Positions 1 through 5,988 of a stretch of DNA of 11,090 bases are shown here, one piece after another. The translations under genes and the position numbers were made by a program. Below the pieces are notes generated by a model. It had not been told where the DNA came from. It saw nothing but the letters and a program-made list of their open reading frames with translations, and searched no databases. Where the stretch lies: assembly GCA_035544835.1 (NCBI GenBank), contig DASZZV010000393.1, positions 1 through 11,090 of the forward strand, given 5' to 3'. Source of the stretch: DASZZV01 sp035544835 (GTDB lineage Bacteria > Acidobacteriota > Thermoanaerobaculia > Gp7-AA8). Every line of letters begins with the position of its first letter. The first letter of the stretch is position 1.

Positions 1-12
1 AGCTCCAAGACT

Positions 13-118
13 CCACACCGCAAGGCCCCCTCCCAGATCCCTCGCTCGACGCTCGGGATGACACCCTGGTTTCTTTCACTCAGACGCCGCGCTCCGCGGT
101 CAATCGCTCGGGATGACA
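13..118. repeat. Dispersed intergenic repeat, inverted copy of the window's right edge
   Basis: This 106-base block matches the reverse complement of 10985-11090 at 104 of 106 positions by direct comparison (differences at 96 and 110). It contains the palindromic-family core found again at 4124-4460: an arm with CAGATCCCTCGCT followed by GCTCGGGATGACAC. The overlapping block 106-158 matches the reverse complement of 4237-4289 at 51 of 53 positions. It is non-coding, and no gene is seen in 1-213. The family looks like a dispersed hairpin repeat rather than an insertion sequence, since no transposase is nearby. Confidence 0.85.
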
Positions 119-156
119 CATCAGGGAACCCGCGTAAATACTGGAAGTTTCTTAGA

Positions 157-181
157 AGCGACGGGACGACGGAACGTCGCT
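157..181 (-). terminator. Possible weak hairpin terminator downstream of korB
   Basis: Read on the minus strand, 181-175 (AGCGACG) pairs with 163-157 (CGTCGCT), giving a 7-bp stem with an 11-base loop, about 33 bases past the korB stop. Only a short mixed TTCT run follows, so intrinsic termination would be weak. It lies within the dispersed repeat area and may simply be part of that. Confidence 0.25.
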
Positions 182-213
182 GGTGAGAGAAAGAACCCGC
201 GTCATGCAACCTG

Positions 214-1269
214 TTACATCAGGTCCTTCATGATCTGATCGAGAACCTCGCGGCTCGGCCTGACCGCTTCATTGGGCATAAGAGCCAGCGGCGTCTCGGT
301 CATATTGAGAAGGTCGAGGAAGCTCTTTTTCTCCGGCTGCAGGAAGATCAGGCCGGTCAGCATCTGCCCCGCTTCGTTCGCTTCGTGAAGCCGGGTCAGT
401 GCATCGACCGGGCTGGTCGGATCGTAGTCTTCCTCGAGTTTCTTCAGGATGATCCTGGAGCCGTCGTGCATGACGACCTCCCTCACTTCACCAGGCTCGT
501 ACTCGACTTCGATCTGCTCGAAAGAAGGGACAAAGCCGATCTGGTGCAGCAGCTCCTGGTGCTCCTTGGAGTACTGATAACCCTTGGTCGATCCCTCGTG
601 GTTGTTGAAGGTGACGCAGGGTGAGATATCGTCGATGACGCAGAAGCCGTTGTGCGCGATGGCGGCCTTGAGGATGTTGACCATCTGCTTGGGGTCGCCG
701 GCGAAACTGCGAGCCACGAAGCCGCAGCCGAGAACGACGGCCAGCGCGCAGAGATCCATGGGATGCAGGTCGTTGATGACGCCGGTCTTCAATTTAGAGC
801 CTTCGTCGGCCGTGGCGGAGAACTGTCCCTTGGTCAGACCGTACACGCCGTTGTCCTCGATGATGTAGATGGTCGGGACATTGCGGCGAATCATGTGCAT
901 GAACTGGCCGAGACCGATGGAGGCGGTGTCGCCGTCGCCGGAGACTCCCAGCGCCAGCAGGTTTTTGTTGGCGAGCATCGCTCCCGTAGCCACGCTCGGC
1001 ATACGGCCGTGGACGGAGTTGAAGCCATGGGCGCGTGAGATGAAGTAGGCCGGCGTCTTCGAGGAACAGCCGATGCCGGAGAACTTCGCGACCTTCTCCG
1101 GTTGGACGCCCATCTCATAGAAGGCGCGGATGATCTGGTTGCTGATGGCGTCGTGTCCGCAACCGGCACACAACGTCGATTTGAGTCCTGAGTAATCGGT
1201 GGCTTTCAGGCCCACCCGATTTTCTTTCGGAACCGCTTCAGAGGTCGTCTTCAGAACGCTATCAGCCAT
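214..1269 (-). CDS. korB: 2-oxoacid:ferredoxin oxidoreductase, beta subunit
   Basis: Catalytic beta subunit of a two-subunit 2-oxoacid:ferredoxin oxidoreductase (351 residues, a usual size). The enzyme decarboxylates a 2-oxoacid such as 2-oxoglutarate to its acyl-CoA in the cytoplasm and reduces ferredoxin. The four expected [4Fe-4S] cysteines are visible: C34 and C37 in CAGCGHD, C68 in GIGCSS, and C218 in SPC. The thiamine diphosphate motif runs from GDGD (111-114) to the DNG at 139-141. The ATG at 1269 has a GGAG (1275-1278) five bases upstream. The gene follows korA by 28 bases on the same strand, so the two are probably co-transcribed. No separate ferredoxin-like delta subunit is present, as expected for the two-subunit class. 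The exact 2-oxoacid cannot be read from sequence: 2-oxoglutarate is the default, 2-oxoadipate or branched-chain oxoacids are possible. Confidence 0.9.
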   Translation of the reverse strand: MADSVLKTTSEAVPKENRVGLKATDYSGLKSTLCAGCGHDAISNQIIRAFYEMGVQPEKVAKFSGIGCSSKTPAYFISRAHGFNSVHGRMPSVATGAMLANKNLLALGVSGDGDTASIGLGQFMHMIRRNVPTIYIIEDNGVYGLTKGQFSATADEGSKLKTGVINDLHPMDLCALAVVLGCGFVARSFAGDPKQMVNILKAAIAHNGFCVIDDISPCVTFNNHEGSTKGYQYSKEHQELLHQIGFVPSFEQIEVEYEPGEVREVVMHDGSRIILKKLEEDYDPTSPVDALTRLHEANEAGQMLTGLIFLQPEKKSFLDLLNMTETPLALMPNEAVRPSREVLDQIMKDLM

Positions 1270-1283
1270 TGGCTCTCCGGTTT

Positions 1284-1302
1284 TCAGATGTCAGATGTCA
1301 GG
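1284..1302. repeat. TCAGATG heptamer repeat overlapping the korA stop codon
   Basis: Two full copies of TCAGATG plus a partial TCAGG fill most of the 28-base gap between korA and korB. On the minus strand the TGA stop of korA (1298-1300) lies inside the array, and the korB ribosome binding site lies just beyond it. The identical 19-base string recurs at 10963-10981, directly after the stop of the HD-GYP gene. Confidence 0.8.
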
Positions 1303-3145
1303 ATTGAGAACTACCTTCGCCAGCGAGAATGGCGTTGGAGATGAAGCGGGCATCGATGGGGAGCCCGTCGTAGTGCAGAACCTTACGGATCTTCCGCTGA
1401 TCCTCACCCGCTTCCAGGCGAAGCAGATCGCCCATCTGTCCGTCGCGATTCTGCTCGACGACATAAACGTGATCGTGATCGGCGATGAAGGCCTTCACTT
1501 CCGACTGAAATGGAATGGCCCGCAGCCGGAGGTAGCTCGTCTCGACCTGCTTCTCGGTGCGCAACTGATGACGAGCTTCCTGTACCGCGAAGTCACTGGT
1601 ACCGAAGGCGATGATACCGATCTTCGCACCCTCTTTCCGATCGACGACGGGATGCGGAGCGTACTTCTTCGCCGTCTGAAATTTTCTGGCCAGTCGATCG
1701 ACTCCGTTCTTGTAGTCGGTCGGCCGCTCCGAATAGCGCGCGTATTCGTCGTGCCCGGAGCCGCGCGTGAAGTAGGCAGCTGAGGGATGGTCGGTGCCGG
1801 GCAGGGTTCGATAGGGAATCGCGTCGCCGTCGACATCGAGATAGCGCCCCCATTTTCCACCCAGCTCCTCGAGCTTCTCTTTGGTGAGCACCTTGCCTCG
1901 GCGGATTTCCTTCTCCGGATACTTGAAGGGGTCCGACATCCAGTTGTTCATGCCCAGATCGAGATCGGACAGGACGAAGATCGGCGTCTGTAGAATCTCG
2001 GCGAGGTCGAGTGCTTCTCCGGCAAACTCGTAGCACTCTTCGACGGAACCGGGGATCAGAATCACATGTTGTGTGTCGCCATGCGAGAGCGTATGCGCCT
2101 CGAGGATGTCTCCCTGGGCAGTGCGTGTCGGCAGACCGGTGGACGGCCCGACGCGCTGAATGTCCCAGATGACACCCGGGATCTCGCTGTAGTAGCCGAG
2201 ACCGATGAACTCCGCCATGAGCGATATGCCCGGACCCGACGTCGAGGTCATCGAGCGAGCGCCAGCCCAGCCGGCGCCGAGGACCATGCCCACGGCGGCC
2301 AGCTCGTCTTCGGCCTGAACGACCGCGAAAGTCGCCTTTCCATCAGGACCGATGCGGTACTCCTTGAGGTAGTCGATGAGCGATTCACAAAGGGACGACG
2401 ATGGCGTGATCGGATACCAGGTAACGACCGTGACGCCGGCGAACATGGCTCCGATGGCGGCAGCGGCATTGCCGTCGATGATGATCTTGCCGGCGGTCTT
2501 GTTCATCCGCTCGACGCGGAACAGATCCTGGCGAGGGAGGCTGGCCTTCGCGTACTCGACACCCTTCTCGATGGCCTGCACATTCAGGGCGACCGCCTTC
2601 TGCTTTCCCTTGAATTGCTTGTTGAGTGCAGACTCGATCTCGGCTCGCTCGATTCCCAGCAGTTCGGCGGCGACGCCGACGTAAATCATGTTCGTGAGAA
2701 GTCTCCTCAGGCGAGAGTCGGTGGAAAGCTCACCAGCGAGCTTCGAGAAAGGGACGGCGTAGAAGAGGACATCGCTGCGGTAGCTTTTGCAGTTCAGCGG
2801 CTCGTCGTACATACAGATCGCGCCGGGAGACAGAGCATCCACATCTTCTTTCGCCGTCGCCGCATTCATGCAGATCATGAAATCGACTTCCTTCTTCCGG
2901 GCGATCCATCCGTCCTTATTGGCGCGGATGGTGAACCAGGTGGGAAGACCGGCGATGTTCGAGGGGAACATGTTCTTGCCGCTGACGGGGATCCCCATCT
3001 GGAAGATAGAGCGCATCAAGACACTGTTGGAGGATTGCGAACCGGACCCATTCACCGTGGCCACGTGAATGGTCAAGTCATTGACGACCGGTTCTCGCCG
3101 AGTCCGGGACTCCTCGAGGACCGCTGCTGTTGATGCGTCGGACAC
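1298..3145 (-). CDS. korA: 2-oxoacid:ferredoxin oxidoreductase, fused gamma-alpha subunit
   Basis: Partner of the downstream beta subunit (615 residues, normal for the fused form). Residues about 24-205 are the gamma domain, opening with the GSGSQSSN loop (33-40) where many relatives have a GxGGQG-like turn. Residues about 217-615 are the alpha pyrimidine-binding region, with YPITPSSS at 244-251 and RVGPSTGLPT at 331-340, both hallmarks of this family. Together with KorB it would bind thiamine diphosphate and CoA and pass electrons to ferredoxin. The start is GTG at 3145, supported by AAGGAG (3154-3159) eight bases upstream. The gene ends inside a heptamer repeat 28 bases before korB. Upstream lies a REP-like element and then scoA, so korAB is probably its own transcription unit. 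Confidence 0.9.
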   Translation of the reverse strand: MSDASTAAVLEESRTRREPVVNDLTIHVATVNGSGSQSSNSVLMRSIFQMGIPVSGKNMFPSNIAGLPTWFTIRANKDGWIARKKEVDFMICMNAATAKEDVDALSPGAICMYDEPLNCKSYRSDVLFYAVPFSKLAGELSTDSRLRRLLTNMIYVGVAAELLGIERAEIESALNKQFKGKQKAVALNVQAIEKGVEYAKASLPRQDLFRVERMNKTAGKIIIDGNAAAAIGAMFAGVTVVTWYPITPSSSLCESLIDYLKEYRIGPDGKATFAVVQAEDELAAVGMVLGAGWAGARSMTSTSGPGISLMAEFIGLGYYSEIPGVIWDIQRVGPSTGLPTRTAQGDILEAHTLSHGDTQHVILIPGSVEECYEFAGEALDLAEILQTPIFVLSDLDLGMNNWMSDPFKYPEKEIRRGKVLTKEKLEELGGKWGRYLDVDGDAIPYRTLPGTDHPSAAYFTRGSGHDEYARYSERPTDYKNGVDRLARKFQTAKKYAPHPVVDRKEGAKIGIIAFGTSDFAVQEARHQLRTEKQVETSYLRLRAIPFQSEVKAFIADHDHVYVVEQNRDGQMGDLLRLEAGEDQRKIRKVLHYDGLPIDARFISNAILAGEGSSQS

Positions 3146-3215
3146 GTCGGGATCTCCTTGTATTCACGGTTCCTGGCGCTGCCGGAATCCGTGAGCGTTC
3201 TTATTTGCGTCGGAG

Positions 3216-3221
3216 ATTGTA
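3216..3221 (-). promoter_or_regulatory. Candidate -10 box for korAB
   Basis: The minus strand reads TACAAT here, about 70 bases upstream of the korA GTG and between the REP-like element and the gene. No convincing -35 box is seen at 16-18 bases. It is offered only because the element behind it probably ends scoA transcription, so korAB needs a promoter in this gap. Confidence 0.25.
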
Positions 3222-3237
3222 CCGCCGTTGGCGCGCA

Positions 3238-3363
3238 TCTTGTGTGGCACAGGCACTCTTGCCTGTGTGTCGGCCGTCGAGGCCGAGCTCCCTGTGAGTC
3301 ATTACAGGAACGCCACGGCTCGACGCCGCGGCACACAGGCAAGAGTGCCTGTGCCACACAAGA
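3238..3363. repeat. REP/BIME-like paired-hairpin element (GGCACAGGCACTCTTGCC type)
   Basis: A 126-base element that is a perfect inverted repeat at its ends: 3238-3269 pairs with 3332-3363 (32 of 32). Each arm is itself a hairpin, CACAGGCA-CTCT-TGCCTGTG in the first and its reverse complement in the second. Inside are two smaller hairpins, CGGCC-GTCGA-GGCCG (3271-3285) and CGGC-TCGAC-GCCG (3316-3328), whose loops are complementary, plus an apex CCTGT/ACAGG (3291-3308). It starts 7 bases past the scoA stop and could end or protect that transcript. REP-like elements of this kind are usually mobilised by RAYT-type transposases, none of which is in the window. Confidence 0.85.
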
Positions 3364-3370
3364 AGAGACG

Positions 3371-4063
3371 TCATTTCCGCACCGTTCGCTGCTCGATGCG
3401 TTTCTCGCGCGGAGCTACGATCAGCCGATGTACGAAAATGCCCGGCGTGTGAACCTGGTCGGGATCGAGCTGGCCCGGCTCGACCAGTTCCTCCACCTCG
3501 GCCACGCAGATCTTTCCCGCCGTCGCCGCCATCGGATTGAAGTTGCGAGCGGTCTTGCGGTACACCAGATTGCCGAAACGATCGCCCTTCCATGCCGCCA
3601 CCAGGGAGAAGTCGCCGACAATGCCACGCTCCATCACGTAGTGCTTTCCGTCGAACTCGCGCGTCTCTTTCCCCTCCGCCACCACCGTTCCATACCCTGC
3701 CGGGGTGAAGAAGGCCGGAATGCCGGCACCGCCCGCGCGCATGCGCTCGGCCAGCGTTCCCTGCGGAACGAATTCGACCTCGAGCTCACCCGAGAGGAAC
3801 TGCCGCTCGAACTCGGCGTTTTCTCCGACATAGGAGGAGACCATCTTCCGAATCTGCTTTGTCTGAAGCAGTAGCCCGAGGCCCCAGTCATCGACTCCGG
3901 CATTATTCGAGACGCAGGTGAGATCGCGACTTCCCTTCTGCACGAGCGCGGCGATCAGATTCTCCGGGATCCCGCAGAGGCCGAATCCGCCGACGACCAG
4001 AGTCATCCCGTCTTTCAGATCGCGAATCGCCGCGGCGGCGGAATCAAAGACTTTGCTGACCAT
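3371..4063 (-). CDS. scoA: 3-oxoacid CoA-transferase, subunit A (no subunit B beside it)
   Basis: Alpha subunit of a family I CoA transferase (230 residues, full length), which moves CoA from succinyl-CoA to acetoacetate in ketone-body use. The subunit A signature is clear: DGMTLVVGGFGLCGIP at 18-33 fits the pattern [DN][GN]xx, three hydrophobics, GGFxxxGxP. The closest resemblance is to ScoA/SCOT rather than AtoD by overall phrasing (SNNAGVDDWGLG, FNPMAAT). The ATG at 4063 has GAGG (4070-4073) six bases upstream, directly abutting a heptamer array. In this family the catalytic glutamate lies in subunit B, normally encoded immediately downstream. Here a REP-like element and korA follow instead, and no subunit B is found anywhere in the window. 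Either scoB lies elsewhere or the operon has been split. Confidence 0.88.
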   Translation of the reverse strand: MVSKVFDSAAAAIRDLKDGMTLVVGGFGLCGIPENLIAALVQKGSRDLTCVSNNAGVDDWGLGLLLQTKQIRKMVSSYVGENAEFERQFLSGELEVEFVPQGTLAERMRAGGAGIPAFFTPAGYGTVVAEGKETREFDGKHYVMERGIVGDFSLVAAWKGDRFGNLVYRKTARNFNPMAATAGKICVAEVEELVEPGQLDPDQVHTPGIFVHRLIVAPREKRIEQRTVRK

Positions 4064-4073
4064 TGTGAACCTC

Positions 4074-4101
4074 GATGTCAGATGTTGGATGTTGGATGTT
4101 G
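4074..4101. repeat. Heptamer array, left boundary of the 4064-4520 repeat block
   Basis: Degenerate 7-bp tandem units (TCAGATG then TTGGATG) directly upstream of the scoA ribosome binding site. The block matches the reverse complement of 4486-4513 at 27 of 28 positions, so inverted heptamer arrays bracket the whole repeat-filled gap between scoA and the thiolase gene. It shares TCAGATG with the arrays at 1284 and 10963. Confidence 0.8.
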
Positions 4102-4135
4102 GAAGCGTCCTGGATGACTGAGCGTGTCATCCCGA

Positions 4136-4237
4136 GCCGCAGCGAGGGATCTGGGCGGGGGCCCTGCCATCGTGTTACTCGCGAACATTCTCGATTGCCA
4201 CGGGCGTAAGGCCCCCACCCAGATCCCTCGCTGCGGC
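4136..4237. repeat. Long-hairpin dispersed repeat, unit A
   Basis: The arms 4136-4163 and 4210-4237 are complementary at 27 of 28 positions, around a 46-base loop. The unit is a near-copy of unit B (4276-4401), in direct orientation. Its outer left flank GTGTCATCCCGAGC (4124-4137) has no partner on the right, where the sequence switches to another module (4237-4289) shared, inverted, with 106-158. No gene is present. Confidence 0.85.
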
Positions 4238-4289
4238 TTCTAAGAAACTCCCTGTATTTACGCGGGTTCCCTGATGTGTCATCCCGAGC
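4237..4289. repeat. Linker module shared with the window's left edge
   Basis: This 53-base stretch equals the reverse complement of 106-158 at 51 of 53 positions. It joins units A and B of the long-hairpin repeat and includes the start of unit B. Its recurrence beside the same family at both loci shows that modules larger than a single hairpin are copied together. Confidence 0.8.
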
Positions 4290-4401
4290 CACAGCGAGGG
4301 ATCTGGGCGGGGGCCCTTCCATCGTGGTGCTCGCAAACATTTTCGATGGCCAAGGGTCTAAGGCCCCCGCCCAGATCCCTCGCTGCGGCTCGGGATGACA
4401 C
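4276..4401. repeat. Long-hairpin dispersed repeat, unit B
   Basis: The arms 4276-4315 and 4362-4401 are complementary at 39 of 40 positions, the longest near-perfect stem of its family in the window. The 46-base loop holds a further CCATCG/CGATGG pair (4319-4324, 4344-4349). Termini are GTGTCATCCCGAGC and its reverse complement. In single-stranded DNA or RNA this would form a very stable hairpin. It lies between the thiolase and scoA genes and would sit in any thiolase-scoA read-through transcript. Confidence 0.9.
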
Positions 4402-4460
4402 CCACCAGTTTCTTTTCTCAGTGGCAGCGCGCACGCTGTCCCTTGCTCGGGATGACACGC
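4402..4460. repeat. Degenerate copy of the right part of the 13-118 repeat
   Basis: After unit B the sequence continues with a TTTCTTTTCTCAG-like stretch, a GCGCGC-rich segment and GCTCGGGATGACAC. This is the same order of elements as at 61-118, but clearly more diverged. Positions 4461-4485 hold nothing further that I recognise. Confidence 0.6.
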
Positions 4461-4485
4461 TCCGTAACGTTTCTAAGCGGTTTTT

Positions 4486-4513
4486 CAACATCCGACATCC
4501 AACATCTGACATC
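4486..4513. repeat. Heptamer array, right boundary of the repeat block
   Basis: Inverted partner of 4074-4101 (27 of 28 matching when reverse-complemented). It ends eight bases before the 3' end of the thiolase gene, so it lies just downstream of that gene's stop codon. Confidence 0.8.
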
Positions 4514-4520
4514 CGCCTCT

Positions 4521-5699
4521 CTACAGCATTTCCACGATGATCGCCGTTGCCTCTCCACCGCCGTTGCAGATCGAGGCCAGTCCGCGACGGAGCTTACGCT
4601 CCTGCAGTGCGTAGAGGAGCGTGACCAGAATCCGAGCGCCGCTGGAACCGATGGGATGACCGAGCGCGACCGCCCCACCGTTCACGTTGAGCTTGTCGTG
4701 GGTGATGCCGGTTTCCTTCATCGTCGCCAGAGCGACGGCGGCGAAGGCCTCGTTGATCTCGAATAGATCTATGTCCCCGACTTTCAGGCCGGCCTTCTTC
4801 AGCACGATATCGATGGCGCCGGCCGGTGCGGTGGTGAACCATTCCGGCTCATGCGACAGAGTCCCCTGGGCGATGATCCGCGCCATCGGCTTCAGCCCGT
4901 TCTTTTGAGCATAGTCAGCTGAGGTGACCACGAGGGCGGCGGCACCGTCGCTGATCTTCGACGAGTTGGCGGCGGTGACGCTGCCTCCATCTTTCTTGAA
5001 AGCCGGCTTCAGACTTCCCATCTTGTCGAGCGGCGCCGCAAACGGCTCCTCGTCATCGACGACTGCCGATTTGCTCTTCTTGCCCTCGATCTCGACGACA
5101 GCGATTTCTCTCTTGAACTTTCCCTGCTGCACGGCATCCTGGGCGCGCCTGTAGGACTCGAGGGAGAACGCATCCTGCTCTTCGCGGGTGAACGCGAACT
5201 TCGATACACAGCTCTCGGCGCAACTCCCCATGTGCTTGTCGCCGTAGGGGTCCCATAAGCCGTCATGCACCATCAGGTCGATCATCTTGCCGTTGCCCAT
5301 CCGGTATCCGGAGCGAGCCTGCGGCAAAGCGTAGGGAGCGTTGGACATCGATTCCATTCCGCCGGCGATGCCGATCTCGTACTCGTCGCAGCGGATGTCG
5401 TTGGCGGTGTACATCACGGCCTTCAATCCCGAGCCACAGACCTTATTGACCGTGACTGCTCCGGCGCTGACCGGGATTCCGGCGGCAATGGCAGCCTGAC
5501 GCGCAGGTGCCTGCCCCACTCCGCCCTGCAACACATTACCCATGGTCACATGCTGAATCTGCTCGGCAGTCACGCCGGCGTTCTGTAGCGCGCATCGAAT
5601 GGCGGCCGCGCCGAGCTTCGGTGCGGATAACGAAGACAGAGCGCCCTGAAACGATCCGATGGGCGTTCTCGCTCCGCCAAGAATGACAATGTCCTTCAT
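4521..5699 (-). CDS. atoB: Acetyl-CoA C-acetyltransferase (thiolase)
   Basis: Biosynthetic-type thiolase (392 residues, the usual length) that interconverts two acetyl-CoA and acetoacetyl-CoA in the cytoplasm. All catalytic residues are in place: nucleophile C88 in NKVCGSG, H348 in GGAVALGHPIG, and C378 in SICNGGGEA. NEAF (316-319) is also present. The ATG at 5699 is preceded by GGAGGAG (5707-5713) at seven bases, a strong ribosome binding site. That site abuts a 99-base palindrome lying in the gene's leader. Downstream on the same strand is scoA, after a 457-base repeat block; thiolase plus CoA transferase is the classic ketone-body pair. It could equally serve polyhydroxybutyrate synthesis or the last step of fatty acid or lysine breakdown. 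Confidence 0.93.
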   Translation of the reverse strand: MKDIVILGGARTPIGSFQGALSSLSAPKLGAAAIRCALQNAGVTAEQIQHVTMGNVLQGGVGQAPARQAAIAAGIPVSAGAVTVNKVCGSGLKAVMYTANDIRCDEYEIGIAGGMESMSNAPYALPQARSGYRMGNGKMIDLMVHDGLWDPYGDKHMGSCAESCVSKFAFTREEQDAFSLESYRRAQDAVQQGKFKREIAVVEIEGKKSKSAVVDDEEPFAAPLDKMGSLKPAFKKDGGSVTAANSSKISDGAAALVVTSADYAQKNGLKPMARIIAQGTLSHEPEWFTTAPAGAIDIVLKKAGLKVGDIDLFEINEAFAAVALATMKETGITHDKLNVNGGAVALGHPIGSSGARILVTLLYALQERKLRRGLASICNGGGEATAIIVEML

Positions 5700-5713
5700 G
5701 TAGTGGCTCCTCC

Positions 5714-5812
5714 GGATTTCGGATTTCGAATTTCGAATTTCGAATTTAAAAGAGGCAGCTCGCCGTTCTGGTTCTTTTAAATTCGAAATCCGAAATTCGA
5801 AATTCGAAATCC
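5714..5812. repeat. Palindrome built of GAATTTC/GGATTTC heptamers
   Basis: The left arm 5714-5753 reads as five 7-bp units plus AAAGA. The right arm 5773-5812 is its reverse complement at 38 of 40 positions. The loop is 19 bases. The left edge touches the thiolase ribosome binding site (5707-5713), so any thiolase leader starting upstream would carry a 40-bp stem directly before the start region. It sits in the 289-base divergent gap between the thiolase and lat genes. Confidence 0.88.
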
Positions 5813-5901
5813 CCAGCGTCTAGTCTAACAGCTGCGGTAGTCAAACGTGACGGACGAAATGTTGCTAGTGCCATAACAATTCCGACGTTACGCTTGATTT
5901 C

Positions 5902-5929
5902 TTGCCTTTAAACAGACTTATGGTATTAT
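5902..5929 (+). promoter_or_regulatory. Predicted sigma-70 promoter for lat
   Basis: TTGCCT (5902-5907) and TATTAT (5924-5929) are spaced 16 bases apart, with an extended -10 TGG directly before TATTAT. Transcription would begin near 5936, leaving a leader of about 53 bases. No operator could be recognised with confidence. Confidence 0.55.
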
Positions 5930-5988
5930 TCCGACCCACTGTCATCCCTGAAACCACGTCATGACAACAACGAACCTGAGGTGCCTGC

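Noticed and set aside
3158..3874. Open frames through the REP-like element with WHRHSCLC and CATQ-type peptides
   Set aside because: The peptides are translations of the inverted repeat itself, and the remainder is antisense to scoA. There is no ribosome binding site or domain.
4044..4540. Open frames of 77-98 codons on both strands in the thiolase-scoA gap
   Set aside because: They consist of the long-hairpin repeat units read in frame (repeated peptides such as ARDDT), so they are repeat translations, not genes.
5839..5844. TTGACT on the minus strand as a -35 box for the thiolase gene
   Set aside because: No acceptable -10 hexamer is found at 16-18 bases; the best match has only three consensus bases.
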